Origin: Pleurobrachia bachei
Lineage: Eukaryota > Ctenophora > Tentaculata > Cydippida > Pleurobrachiidae
NCBI GenBank assembly: GCA_000695325.1
Contig: AVPN01001398.1
Coordinates: forward strand, 1 to 22,409
Direction of reading: 5' to 3'
Length of the DNA: 22,409 nt
A program made the position numbers and the translations under genes. Below are positions 10,255-20,700 of this stretch, piece after piece. Under the pieces are notes generated by a model. It did not search any database and was not told where the DNA came from. It was given only the letters and a program-made list of their open reading frames with translations. How positions within the stretch are numbered: the first letter of the stretch is position 1; each line of letters opens with the position of its first letter.

Positions 10255-10754
10255 TTCTTGAGGTATCCCACTGTATTCGTACTCTGCTATATATTGGTTA
10301 TGTGCAAATTAAGATCTGCTAACTAAAGACATTTCAGTCACACACTGATGATACTCACAGCTGCAGCACATGTTTACCACTACCCTCGAGTTGAATACTT
10401 TATAGTACCTTCAACTTAGGCCTTAGCTAAGTTCTCCGTCTCTCTTTCTGTCTCTTTCTCTACCTCTATCTTTGTCCCTGACTCTCTGTCTCTACGACCT
10501 ACGTCGGGCACGGTATGACTTTTAAAAATAGGTACGCTGTCTTCAACCATTATTCTATATGATGAGTGGAACACATATCCAGTTTCGCATTTAATTCTAG
10601 AGTTATTATTTATTACGTCTGTTCTTTGAGCTTGTTGTGTAATAAACTTTTAGTTCCGAATGTTTAGTTTCAGTTTTAAATACCATCAAATTGATACCAA
10701 TTAAATTCAGATTGTGTTAAAACTAAACGACCATGTTCCCCCTTTTATATAGCC
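10255..10754. other. Intergenic region between A1 and A2, duplicated A 5' flank
   Basis: From 10243 the sequence matches the A1 upstream region (7647 onward) with substitutions and deletions, including a shortened pyrimidine tract. It must hold the A2 promoter if A2 is transcribed on its own. No coding sequence is supported. Confidence 0.65.
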
Positions 10755-12874
10755 ATGCCACCTCCCCGTACACTAATGTACGAGGATCTCGTTGAAGCGT
10801 TCCTCAACGACACCCTTGATCCAGACCAATACCTTCCCCAGAAACTAACCCGAGACCTCAACGAGACAATCTCCCACAACCCATCCTGCACGATGGTGGT
10901 TGGTCCAGGGGGCATGACCCTGGCCCATGCAGCTGCCCAACATGGCCTAATCGAGGTCACGGAGCAGCTTATAAAACACAAGATACCAGTACTATCAGAT
11001 GATTATGGGGCACAGCCGTGGCACACTGCAGCAGAGTACGGGAATGTTGCTGCTATCGAGGCATATTATAACGCCTGGCATGATATTATGGGGCATTTTG
11101 GGACTATCGATTGGACACTTCTACATTTAGCGGCACTGTTCAACCAGTGTGAGGTGTTGGAGTGGGTCCTGGGGACTGGAGCTGACGTGGATACCCTGGA
11201 TGCAAGTAATAGAACGCCCCTCTTTGTGGCAATTCAGTACAAGAGAAGGGAGGCCGCTACACTGCTGTGCAGGTAGGTTTATATTTAAAAAAGGAAGATT
11301 TTTGTAGTACATATTACCCAAATAGCGTTTACGGCTAAATCTCAGATCAGGAGAATCAAAACAGAAGCAATTGAACATGTCTGATCGTAACAGTTTATCA
11401 TGAAGTCTCTACTGTTACAGGTACTTTGCAGATGAGACTAAAGCCACTACCTACGGTTTAACTGCAACAGGTGCTGCCAGCTACTTTATGCCCGATCTGG
11501 CATTCCATTTCCTGAATGAGTAAGAAACAATGAATTCCTAGTATGCCTTTTGAATCTTGAATCTTGAATTTGAATCTTGAATCGAGTATGATTTCAAAGT
11601 TGATTGTATTGAAGTTAAAAGTTATTATTAACGGTATTCCATCTGTCAGGATACAAGGGGACGCAAGGGGAGGTGACACATCAGATATTGACTTTTACCT
11701 CAACAAGTTCGGCAAAGAAGATCTTGTAATGATGTCAAACTCCGAGGAAAATACGGAGCTACTGTGTCACAGAATTGTGAAATCCTACGTTTACACTATC
11801 ATGAACACCATCAAGAGATTCCAGGCTCTCTACTTGTTTCTCTTGCTATTTGAGGTCTATGGTATTTCCTACATTTGCATTACAAAGGTCAACGATTTCT
11901 GGTTGCTTGAAGAAATGGCTAAGACTGACAGCTACTATTATCTAGATATTATCAGTCTTATCCTCGCTCTCATCTCCATGGACCTGTGCTCCATTTTCCG
12001 AATCTATACTGTCATTCAGTTGATTCGGGCAGGTAAAAGTGTCGCAAGCACTATGACAGGAAATCTGGAGGGCTGTAAGGTCACTGCTGAACGGTTTGAA
12101 ATCGATTTTGAATCGTTTCATGAGCTGAGAAACCGGATTAAGGACAGTCACAAGGAAAATGTGATAGGAGAGGTGACCTGGACGGTTATACTTACAGCCA
12201 TAAAGATTTATCTCAACTGTATCATGCTGTCTGATATGGGGCTGTCCGATTGGCGGGAATATACTATTTTCCTTGCCACCCTCGTCATATATTTTGATAT
12301 GATCTTTAACGGGCTAACGGATATTATTTACGTTCCAAACTACATTCTCACGATTATTCTCAGCACCTACCGGTGTATTGGAAGGCTCGTTAGAATGGTA
12401 CTAGGAATCACAATTCTCGTTATCCCTTACTATCTTATCCTGATGAAGTTTACTTACAACGACAACCGATATTTCACTAATTACGATTTCAACTACACTG
12501 ATAACTACACAGTTGACACAAGCAAAGCAGCATTTTTTGGCATCATGTTTTTCTTTAAAGCCCTCCTTGCCGATGATTACAGAGTAACATACTTCTCGGA
12601 TAAGTACACGTATTTCTTCATGATATTCAACGGGGTGATCTTGTTTTTCATGTCTTTGGTGATGTTGAATCTGATAATTGCAGAGACCAGTGCGCTCTAT
12701 GAGGAGATGGTAAAGTACTCAAAAGCAGCCGTGATGGCACAGCATATCGACAACATTGTGTCGTACAGGATCCTATACATGAAGCAGTTCATCTCCAGAG
12801 CGTGTTATTCGGAGAATAAAGCCATTAGCAGCAGTAGCCTCCATAAAATTAGCAAAACTGATGTACCAGTATGA
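10755..12874 (+). CDS. Channel gene A2: ankyrin-repeat, six-helix TRP-like cation channel
   Basis: Exons 10755-11272, 11421-11519 and 11650-12874 splice at the same codons and phases as A1, giving 613 residues. The protein differs from A1 by a handful of residues (for example R6T, P27L, E31Q). It has ankyrin repeats in residues 50-205. The membrane segments are S1 263-284, S2 304-330, S3 378-398, S4 409-432, S5 452-472, then a pore-like FFFKALLADDYR at 506-517 and S6 525-550. Two NYT sequons (487 and 491) lie between S5 and the pore, as expected for an extracellular loop. The C-terminus is the ancestral form, MKQFISRACYSENKAI with a Ser-rich end. An upstream ATG at about 10733 is out of frame, which supports the MPPPR start. 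B1 begins only 175 bases after the stop. Ligand and ion selectivity cannot be read from sequence. Confidence 0.82.
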
Positions 12875-12994
12875 GATGATACGGACCCTTAACTTGTGAG
12901 GTTGTTAATTAATGTTTTGAGGAATGATTAATATTGATTGTGTATTTAATTGCTATATTGCGTTAGTTCAAATTTCTTATTACTATTTAGTTTT

Positions 12995-14342
12995 ATTTGA
13001 GGTATTTCAGAACTAATTTCCCATCACTACGTTATATAGCTAGATTGTAATGGAAGATGCAGACGAGCTGGAGCATATTTTCAAGGAACGTCGCTTTGTC
13101 ATGACAAATAAATGGAACAAAAAGTGAGTTTGCGTGTCAGTTCGTTTGTATGTCAGTTCGTTTGTATTTCAGTTAGTTTGTATCTCAGTTCGTTTGTGTG
13201 TCAGTTAGTTCGTTTGTCAGTTAGTTTGTATGCCATTCATTTTAGGTATGTTCTAACTCTAACATACACGCCCTTCACTCAGAGGTCGGACCACACAAGT
13301 CAAGATGCCAAGGCTCCATGTTCTAGCTAGGAATGGTAACTACAAGGGCACTGCAGAGCTTCTGGACAAGGGAGAAAAGGTATTGTATTTAGTGGTACGG
13401 GGAGCATGGTGATTTAACTTTGTGTTTTCAAATTATTCTCGTCTTCTAAAGAAAACTATTAATTTCAGCCGGAAGATAACCTTGGTTTATACCCCTGGCA
13501 CATAGCAGTATCCATGGGGTACACAGATATTCTGATGGTGTACATGAACCGAGGCTACGACGTTAACGCACCTACGGGTGACCAGGGACTGCAACTCCTA
13601 CATGTTGCAGTTCTCGGACAGACTGTGGGACAGAAACAACGAGATCTGATTGATTTCCTGCTGGATCACGTCGCAGGTGTGACTATAGAAGACGTTGATA
13701 AGTATCTGAGGACGCCCTTATTCCTCGCTGCGTTATACAATCGAGAGGATGCGGGGCTGGTGCTACTGGAACGCGGTGCGGATATCACACAACCGAATGC
13801 GTTCAAGTCGAATGTACTGGGTATGGCAGCGTTACACAACCCTAAACTGGCTCACGAAGTAATGAATAGGTTAGTGTGTAGTGACATGCACGTTTTTTGG
13901 CATATTGATCCCTTAATTCAATGTGTTTGTGATACTACTCACTCACTTTTCCTTGCTCTATCCTGAAATTACACAAAATTCAAAACAACTAATCTTTCTT
14001 TCAGGGCCATGGAGATGGAGAAAGAAGATCCAAGCCGTTCGATAATCTCAAAAGAAGACATGGGCTACTTGTATACAGCGGGAGACAAACTAGACCAATC
14101 GGTCATGCTCCATCCCTACATAACACACTTAATCGATGAGATGAACTCGGGCAATTCTATGGTGTATCAGTACAGTATTCTCGTACTGTACGCAGTAGCT
14201 TTGCTAATAGCATCATTTTTGTGCGTCTATGCAGATGAGATCGCGATGGATTGGGAGGAATTAGAATCAATTGAAACGATACTTGAGTATCCATTGTACA
14301 ACATTTCCCTCCTAATCATCCTCTCCCAGATAATTCTGGAGA
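12995..14342. repeat. Left copy of 1,348-bp tandem duplication (B1)
   Basis: Bases 12995-14342 recur at 14343-15690 with an unchanged offset of 1,348, including introns, and I found no difference in the stretches compared. The unit starts 55 bases upstream of the B start codon and ends inside the last coding exon, after the codons for SQIILE. Confidence 0.93.
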
Positions 14343-14398
14343 ATTTGAGGTATTTCAGAACTAATTTCCCATCACTACGTTATATAGCTAGATTGTAA
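13050..14398 (+). CDS. Channel gene B1: truncated duplicate of ankyrin/TRP-like channel B
   Basis: Exons 13050-13123, 13283-13379, 13469-13869 and 14005-14398 join with intron phases 2, 0 and 2, giving 321 residues. The ankyrin part is complete (PRLHVLARNGNYKGTAELL, LYPWHIAVSMGYTDILMVY, LLHVAVLGQTVG, RTPLFLAALYNREDAGLVLL). S1 (243-266) and S2 (about 284-302) are present. At the duplication junction (14342/14343) the frame runs into the copied 5' flank: SQIILE is followed by NLRYFRTNF and stops at TAA 14396-14398. S3 to S6 and the pore are missing, so it cannot form a channel alone. It could be a non-functional copy or a soluble/dominant partner. B1 exons 1 to 3 could also splice in phase to the B2 last exon. 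The exon 2 acceptor at 13281-13282 is used because the nearer one (TTTTAG at 13243) leads to stops. Confidence 0.7.
13138..13233. repeat. Six 16-bp repeats in B1 intron 1 (copied at 14486-14581)
   Basis: The unit CAGTTCGTTTGTATGT is repeated six times with small changes. Every unit begins with CAG, which mimics an acceptor. The tract is wholly inside intron 1 of B1 and is copied in B2. Plus-strand reading frames across it (13112-13330, 14460-14678) are intronic artefacts. Confidence 0.85.
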
Positions 14399-15690
14399 TG
14401 GAAGATGCAGACGAGCTGGAGCATATTTTCAAGGAACGTCGCTTTGTCATGACAAATAAATGGAACAAAAAGTGAGTTTGCGTGTCAGTTCGTTTGTATG
14501 TCAGTTCGTTTGTATTTCAGTTAGTTTGTATCTCAGTTCGTTTGTGTGTCAGTTAGTTCGTTTGTCAGTTAGTTTGTATGCCATTCATTTTAGGTATGTT
14601 CTAACTCTAACATACACGCCCTTCACTCAGAGGTCGGACCACACAAGTCAAGATGCCAAGGCTCCATGTTCTAGCTAGGAATGGTAACTACAAGGGCACT
14701 GCAGAGCTTCTGGACAAGGGAGAAAAGGTATTGTATTTAGTGGTACGGGGAGCATGGTGATTTAACTTTGTGTTTTCAAATTATTCTCGTCTTCTAAAGA
14801 AAACTATTAATTTCAGCCGGAAGATAACCTTGGTTTATACCCCTGGCACATAGCAGTATCCATGGGGTACACAGATATTCTGATGGTGTACATGAACCGA
14901 GGCTACGACGTTAACGCACCTACGGGTGACCAGGGACTGCAACTCCTACATGTTGCAGTTCTCGGACAGACTGTGGGACAGAAACAACGAGATCTGATTG
15001 ATTTCCTGCTGGATCACGTCGCAGGTGTGACTATAGAAGACGTTGATAAGTATCTGAGGACGCCCTTATTCCTCGCTGCGTTATACAATCGAGAGGATGC
15101 GGGGCTGGTGCTACTGGAACGCGGTGCGGATATCACACAACCGAATGCGTTCAAGTCGAATGTACTGGGTATGGCAGCGTTACACAACCCTAAACTGGCT
15201 CACGAAGTAATGAATAGGTTAGTGTGTAGTGACATGCACGTTTTTTGGCATATTGATCCCTTAATTCAATGTGTTTGTGATACTACTCACTCACTTTTCC
15301 TTGCTCTATCCTGAAATTACACAAAATTCAAAACAACTAATCTTTCTTTCAGGGCCATGGAGATGGAGAAAGAAGATCCAAGCCGTTCGATAATCTCAAA
15401 AGAAGACATGGGCTACTTGTATACAGCGGGAGACAAACTAGACCAATCGGTCATGCTCCATCCCTACATAACACACTTAATCGATGAGATGAACTCGGGC
15501 AATTCTATGGTGTATCAGTACAGTATTCTCGTACTGTACGCAGTAGCTTTGCTAATAGCATCATTTTTGTGCGTCTATGCAGATGAGATCGCGATGGATT
15601 GGGAGGAATTAGAATCAATTGAAACGATACTTGAGTATCCATTGTACAACATTTCCCTCCTAATCATCCTCTCCCAGATAATTCTGGAGA
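14343..15690. repeat. Right copy of 1,348-bp tandem duplication (B2)
   Basis: Second copy of 12995-14342. It is joined at its right end to the intact remainder of the last exon (15691-16544), so this is the copy that gives the full-length protein. Confidence 0.93.
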
Positions 15691-16544
15691 CATTCATGCT
15701 TCTTCGAACATACAAGAGCAGTATGACTCCTCTCCGGGCCAGGGCAATCCTAAAGAGATCCAAGATGTACTTTGCCAGCCAATACCACCCAAATCTAAGA
15801 GCGGATGTGGGGAACGTTAAAAAGTTCGTTAAGGGTTACATGACATCGCTAATCTTCAACTGGCTGGACGTTGTCGGAGGATTATTAGTGTCCATAGCTG
15901 CCAGAACTACCCTCCTTGTCATACAGTTTGTGACAACAACCCAGGATCAGCGGCTCTACATTACATCAGTCCTCCTGATTGTCATCTGGTTGGACTTTTA
16001 TGAGAAGATAAACCAGCTAACGGTCATTCCGTCAAGTTTCACCAAGTCTCATCTCGTCAACCAGAAGTGTATCTTGGCAATTCTCGAGATAATGAGCGTC
16101 GCAGCGTTACTGGGTATACCCTTCCTGTTGATTATCCTGAAGATCTCTGTTATGGAGGGGTTTACAATTAACCAGGACACGACAGGAGATAAGAATAGCA
16201 CTTCCCAGTACCCACGGAGATTGTTCTTCAGTGGAGTTCACATCTACAGGATGTTGACACTGGATGATTTCCATGATCAGACGTTCGAGGAGTTCCACCT
16301 GTATTTCCTGACCCTGTTTTATACCGTTGGCATGTCTATATTCTCCATTGTGTTCCTGAATATGTGTATTGCTAAGCTGTCGATTGAGTATGGTAAGATC
16401 ATGGACAGTGCCGAGTTTCAACTGCGTAGAAGACGACTTGTTGTTAGGATTTATTGGCCTGTAGATAAGATTAAGGCAAATAATGGGGCGTTGAAAGATA
16501 AAATGAAGAATGGGATGAAGAGGGTTATGCCTTGTTTCTTTTAG
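14398..16544 (+). CDS. Channel gene B2: full-length ankyrin-repeat, six-helix TRP-like channel
   Basis: Exons 14398-14471, 14631-14727, 14817-15217 and 15353-16544 give 587 residues. Ankyrin repeats cover about residues 33-190. Hydrophobic segments lie near 243-266 (S1), 284-302 (S2), 355-382 (S3), 392-408 (S4), 430-453 (S5) and 506-532 (S6). FFSGVHIYRMLTLDDFH (482-498) sits in the pore position and IVFLNMCIAKLSIEYGKIM ends S6. Both resemble A1/A2 (LADDY; VMLNLIIAETSALYEEM). The phase-2 intron between MNR and AMEMEKED falls where A1/A2 have theirs, showing common ancestry although overall identity to A is low. The tail is basic (RRRRLVVRIYW, KMKNGMKRVMPCFF). The start codon overlaps the B1 stop as TAATG. 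Only about 55 bases of the ancestral upstream DNA are in the duplication, so B2 has no obvious independent promoter. Confidence 0.82.
14486..14581. repeat. Six 16-bp repeats in B2 intron 1
   Basis: Exact copy of the 13138-13233 tract, carried along by the 1,348-bp duplication. Confidence 0.85.
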
Positions 16545-16915
16545 ATTTGTTAATTTGATACATGTATTGTGTTAGATTGTATAGATTCTTGTTACTAATT
16601 CGATGCAAAATACTGTTTGATTTTGTCAATTCCACAGAACCTTGATTTCCACACAAACTCCGCACTTTTCAATTTTCAAACATTGAATTTACTTCATTCT
16701 CCGCATTCCATTCTTCCCACATTATTTGTGCGGGGGTTGAAAAATGGGCAACTAACCTCGAATCTGGCAGAGCGTACTGTGTTGGTTGGCTTACATAGTC
16801 CGGTCACTCTTCTATTTGTCCTAACAATCACATAACTACAATTCTTTGTTTAACTCTCCTTCCGTTTGGCTTCATCAGTTGAAACTCTAGTTTTGTTAGA
16901 TCTCCTATCTCTCGA
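16545..16915. other. Intergenic region after B2
   Basis: AT-rich, 371 bases. No canonical AATAAA was seen directly after B2. The short frame at 16617-16835 has no family likeness and no clear codon signal. This stretch should hold the B2 3' UTR and the promoter of the small gene that follows. Confidence 0.5.
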
Positions 16916-17312
16916 ATGATGTCCATTGATGAAACAGATTTGGGGATTATAATCAGAACAGCTGCCATTGCCATTATGTTCAACTGCGCTGTTACCTGTC
17001 AGTTTATCAGGAACCTCCACAACAGAAACCCCGCCATGTTCAGGTAACCTTCACAATCGTCAGTCCTTCTGGATGAAGGATCTGGAACCACTTCATATCA
17101 TGTGGTGGTATGACCTCACGTCCTATTATCTGATTTATCTAACCTTGACTTGCAGGGTGGCATTCATGTCTGGAGTCGGCGGAATGGGACCGGGAACTGG
17201 TGGAATGGGACCTAGAAATGGTGGACCAGGAAGAACATTACACGGACAGCAGCCGAGTCCACCAAACAACGATGGTAGTGATGGATCGGGGGATTTTGAT
17301 TTCTATGGGTGA
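16916..17312 (+). CDS. Small single-helix, Gly/Pro-rich protein of unknown function
   Basis: Two exons, 16916-17043 and 17156-17312, join across a 112-base GT-AG intron in phase 2 to give 94 residues. Residues 9-30 (GIIIRTAAIAIMFNCAVTCQF) form one hydrophobic segment, followed by basic residues (RNLHNRNPAMFR), which suggests a cytoplasmic flank. The C-terminal half is low-complexity and Gly-rich (GVGGMGPGTGGMGPRNGGPG), then QPSPPNNDGSDGSGDFDFYG. Two adjacent ATG codons (16916 and 16919) could start it. I do not recognise the family. The model rests on splice signals, phase agreement and a clean stop, so it is less secure than its neighbours. It lies between the channel cluster and the receptor-like gene on the same strand. 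Confidence 0.55.
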
Positions 17313-17758
17313 ACATTGCAAGGAACTGTAATATAAGTTGGGGAGTTTTTTTATATTGAATACATCAGCAATCTTAAAACGTTTTACTGGATTTTGAGTA
17401 ACACTATCTTTGTTGTTTGTAACGAAATTTTAAAGCAAGTTTTCTTAACTCACCATCTCTTAGCAACATGTAACATAACGACATCAAGCCATCCACCATG
17501 TAACACACGACTGTAGCTGGCAACATCCACATCCTTCATCATCACAGATCTGCAACTCAGGAAAGGATTGATCCTTCATAAAACTCACTAACCAAAGAGC
17601 GAGGAAAAATTTACTTCTTCATAAAACTCACTAACGAAAGAGGAAAGAATTACTCCTTCATAAACATCACTAACGAAAGAGGAAAGAGTTGCTCCTTTAT
17701 AAAACTCACTAACAAAAGAAGAAAGACTTACTCCTTCATTCACTAACGAACATCCAAC
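17313..17758. other. Upstream region of the receptor-like gene
   Basis: No coding sequence seen. The distal part carries a degenerate 39-bp tandem repeat that ends a few bases before the next start codon, so it lies in the promoter or 5' UTR. Confidence 0.55.
17571..17752. repeat. Degenerate 39-bp tandem repeat, about 4.5 copies, just upstream of a start codon
   Basis: Units share the words CCTTCATAAAACTCACTAAC, GAAAGAGGAAAGA and TTACT. They begin near 17571, 17615, 17654, 17693 and 17732, and the last is truncated. The final unit ends about seven bases before the ATG at 17759. Confidence 0.8.
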
Positions 17759-20700
17759 ATGAACAGTACAACATCTCTCTCGACCACTCTGTCGAGGAAC
17801 AACTCGGAGTGGACAAGTGGTGTTCTAGATGTGGCATCCCTGCCCTACGTGCTGGGTGTCATATTCATTGTCATCGGGGTATGTTGATCACGATTAATTT
17901 TATTACACAGCACAGCTGCCCTGTTATAATCAGACCACCCTTCGTCTAACCCCTGCCGCAATTTATTGTTTAGAAATCAATGGTCATTTGTCATTTCCAT
18001 AATCGATGTCTAAGTAAGATATATCGAGCACCCACTAATCCCACGTGTACTGCCTACTGACCTAACACAACAATATTTGGATCTCAATAGCACCCCCACA
18101 ACTCCCTCTGTTCAGAATATAATTAACCTCATACTGCCTATGACAGGTGTCCGGATTCGCATTTTCATTTGTCGTGATCACTGGGTATATCCGGGTTGGA
18201 ATTGATAAACAGAGCCATGTGGTAATATACATGGTGATCGCAGGATGCTGCTTTCTAACCAGTATCAACGCTCTCTCTGTCAGTGCAGGTACAAAACAAG
18301 CAGATAAACATCTTTAGAAATCACACTATCGCTGTTGATGGTCAAAGTTTCCATATCTCTATACTCTACACGGTACACCTTTATACATTCCAAATGCCCT
18401 ACACTACACAACCAGCACTACAATACATTCCCAGGGATGTTCACATCGTCATTACTCTACAATGAATCCGATCTCAATCCTGAATCTATTGAGGGTCCTG
18501 AGAAGCTCCTCTGTACGATTCAGACAATCACCAGTGACTTCCCTCGTTCACTCATGGTGTACAGTTATGTGATAGGAATGTGCGGGAGGATAATTGCCAC
18601 ATACGCACCTCTCAAGTACTACAAATATTTCAAGTGAGTACACGAAAAGTTAAATTCAGGAACAAGTAAACAACCAATCGGAACTCATTATTTAGGCCAC
18701 GTGACTGGTTATCAGCCAATCAGGGACCAGGATTTCCTGATTCGGTCGGTTCCTGGTTCAATTGTTAGCATTTCTTTAACTCAATGTTTTTTTGTAAAAA
18801 TTATTTTGTCAGGGCTAAGGTTGTCGTAGAGTTACTTTGTCTTTGTGCCTTTTTCGCACTAGTTGGCACTGTCACTGAGATATTTGTGGTCGAAAAAGCT
18901 TACGCCGGAAACGTGGGAATGTGACACCTCGGTAAAAAATACAAGCATCATTCACTGATAAATTAGTTAATTTTAAAAAGCATATCTTCATGCATGGTTC
19001 CATAACTCAATTAACTTAAAATTACCGAGGCTTCCTCTCACCCATATCTAGGCAGAATCATATCCCACTGTTCATTTGATCTGCCTGGCAATGATCATGA
19101 TCCTTGCACTTATTTTCCAAGTCACTGCGTACGGAATCATTATCAAGAAATACGTCAGGAACAAGGTCTCAGTCGGTAAGTTGGTCTTTCAACGAGATAT
19201 AACTTTAGTAACCCATAGAACTCAAAAAGCAGCCTATATTATACTAGTTTAGAGTATAGACTATAGGGGACCAATCAAGGACCACGTGGTCCACGTTAAG
19301 AAGTTTACGACAGGGATATATCAGTAGGGACAACATCGTTACACTAGCTGTTTCAACTTTCTGCAGACACGTCAGAAACCAATTTCCCTCTTTTTTTACA
19401 GCGGCAGATCTCAGTGATGACGCGAGTAAAGGAATCTTAATCGCCGCGACATCCTACGGTATCTTCAGTCTTATCTTCCCCCAGGAGCTGGTCATCATGT
19501 TTTATCTCATTGCAAACATCACAATCGGAGCCTACATGATGAAGGTAAGAGATGGGTGAGATCTAGGAGATAACTCTTACTTGAAAATCCTATATATAAG
19601 AGAATCCTAAATGCATTTATTGAGGACACACGCCTGTTTCCACAGATTTGAGAATACCTTCTCGGTCAAACAGTCCCCCCCCCCTCGGAGAGCAATCACA
19701 ACAAGGAGACCTTTTTCTTCCTCCGTCTCTCCTCCATCTACATCGTGGTCATGTGCCTCACCGTGGCTTACTACGCATGTTATATCTACTACAGGGTGAC
19801 TTATAGCAAGAGTGAGGTGGAAATAATGCACACCTATTACAACGCTATCATCCTGTTTTACGTCAAGGTACAACCTCAGTTTGTCCATAAACTTATAATA
19901 TCAACTAAACTTAGATTATCCATAAAATTATGATATCGTTGAAAAAACAACTACAATAGACCACAATTATCGTACGTAATACGTTACTTTTCAAGCACAC
20001 ATGTAACTATTTCAGGAACTAGCGAACATACTGCTAGGTCTGATAAACATGTTCCAAATGTGGAAACACACCAAGGATCTGAGGAATAGACTGGATGAGA
20101 GTTTCTTGGATGGACTCAAACGGAAGGGAGCATTCGAAATGAATATCATGAAAGGTAGGTGTATCAGTGAGTAGTTCATTATACTCACGAATTAACAGTT
20201 CATTATTTATCATAGTGTATCTTTTGAGGTCTATTTTAATCATTCAAAACCAAAACCAATAAAACCTTCCTATAATTCAATGCAGATTCAAAGGTATCGG
20301 CGTGGATGAAGATGAACAACGTAAAGAAACCATCCATATTCAAAGTGAAGAGGAAGTTTGTGAGAACTAGCGATGGTCGAATTAAACTGTCGAGGAAACG
20401 CCGCTACAGGGAGAGAGATGAGGAAAAAGAAAAGGAGAGATTGGCAGTAAGTCTTTGAAAATTGTAAAGTTACTTCTGTTGAGCTGACTCAGTGAACTAT
20501 TTAATTCTACGATTGATTTTGTTTTCAGGCCATCAAACCAGTCGACCCACCAAAAACGGGGACTCTTGGAAAACGATTGTCCCTCAAGAGACTAGGTTCA
20601 ACCAAGAGTGTAACGAACAAACCATCCGACTTGTCTACAATAAAAGAAGTAAAAGAGCCAAAGGCGCATGACTCAGTTAAAAGGGATGGTTCAATTAAGA

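Noticed and set aside
16617-16835. 72-codon plus-strand reading frame after B2
   Set aside because: AT-rich, no domain, no splice partner and no conserved features.
19279-19292. Perfect 14-base palindrome GGACCACGTGGTCC with an E-box core
   Set aside because: About one such palindrome is expected by chance in 22 kb, and it lies in an intron with no supporting context.
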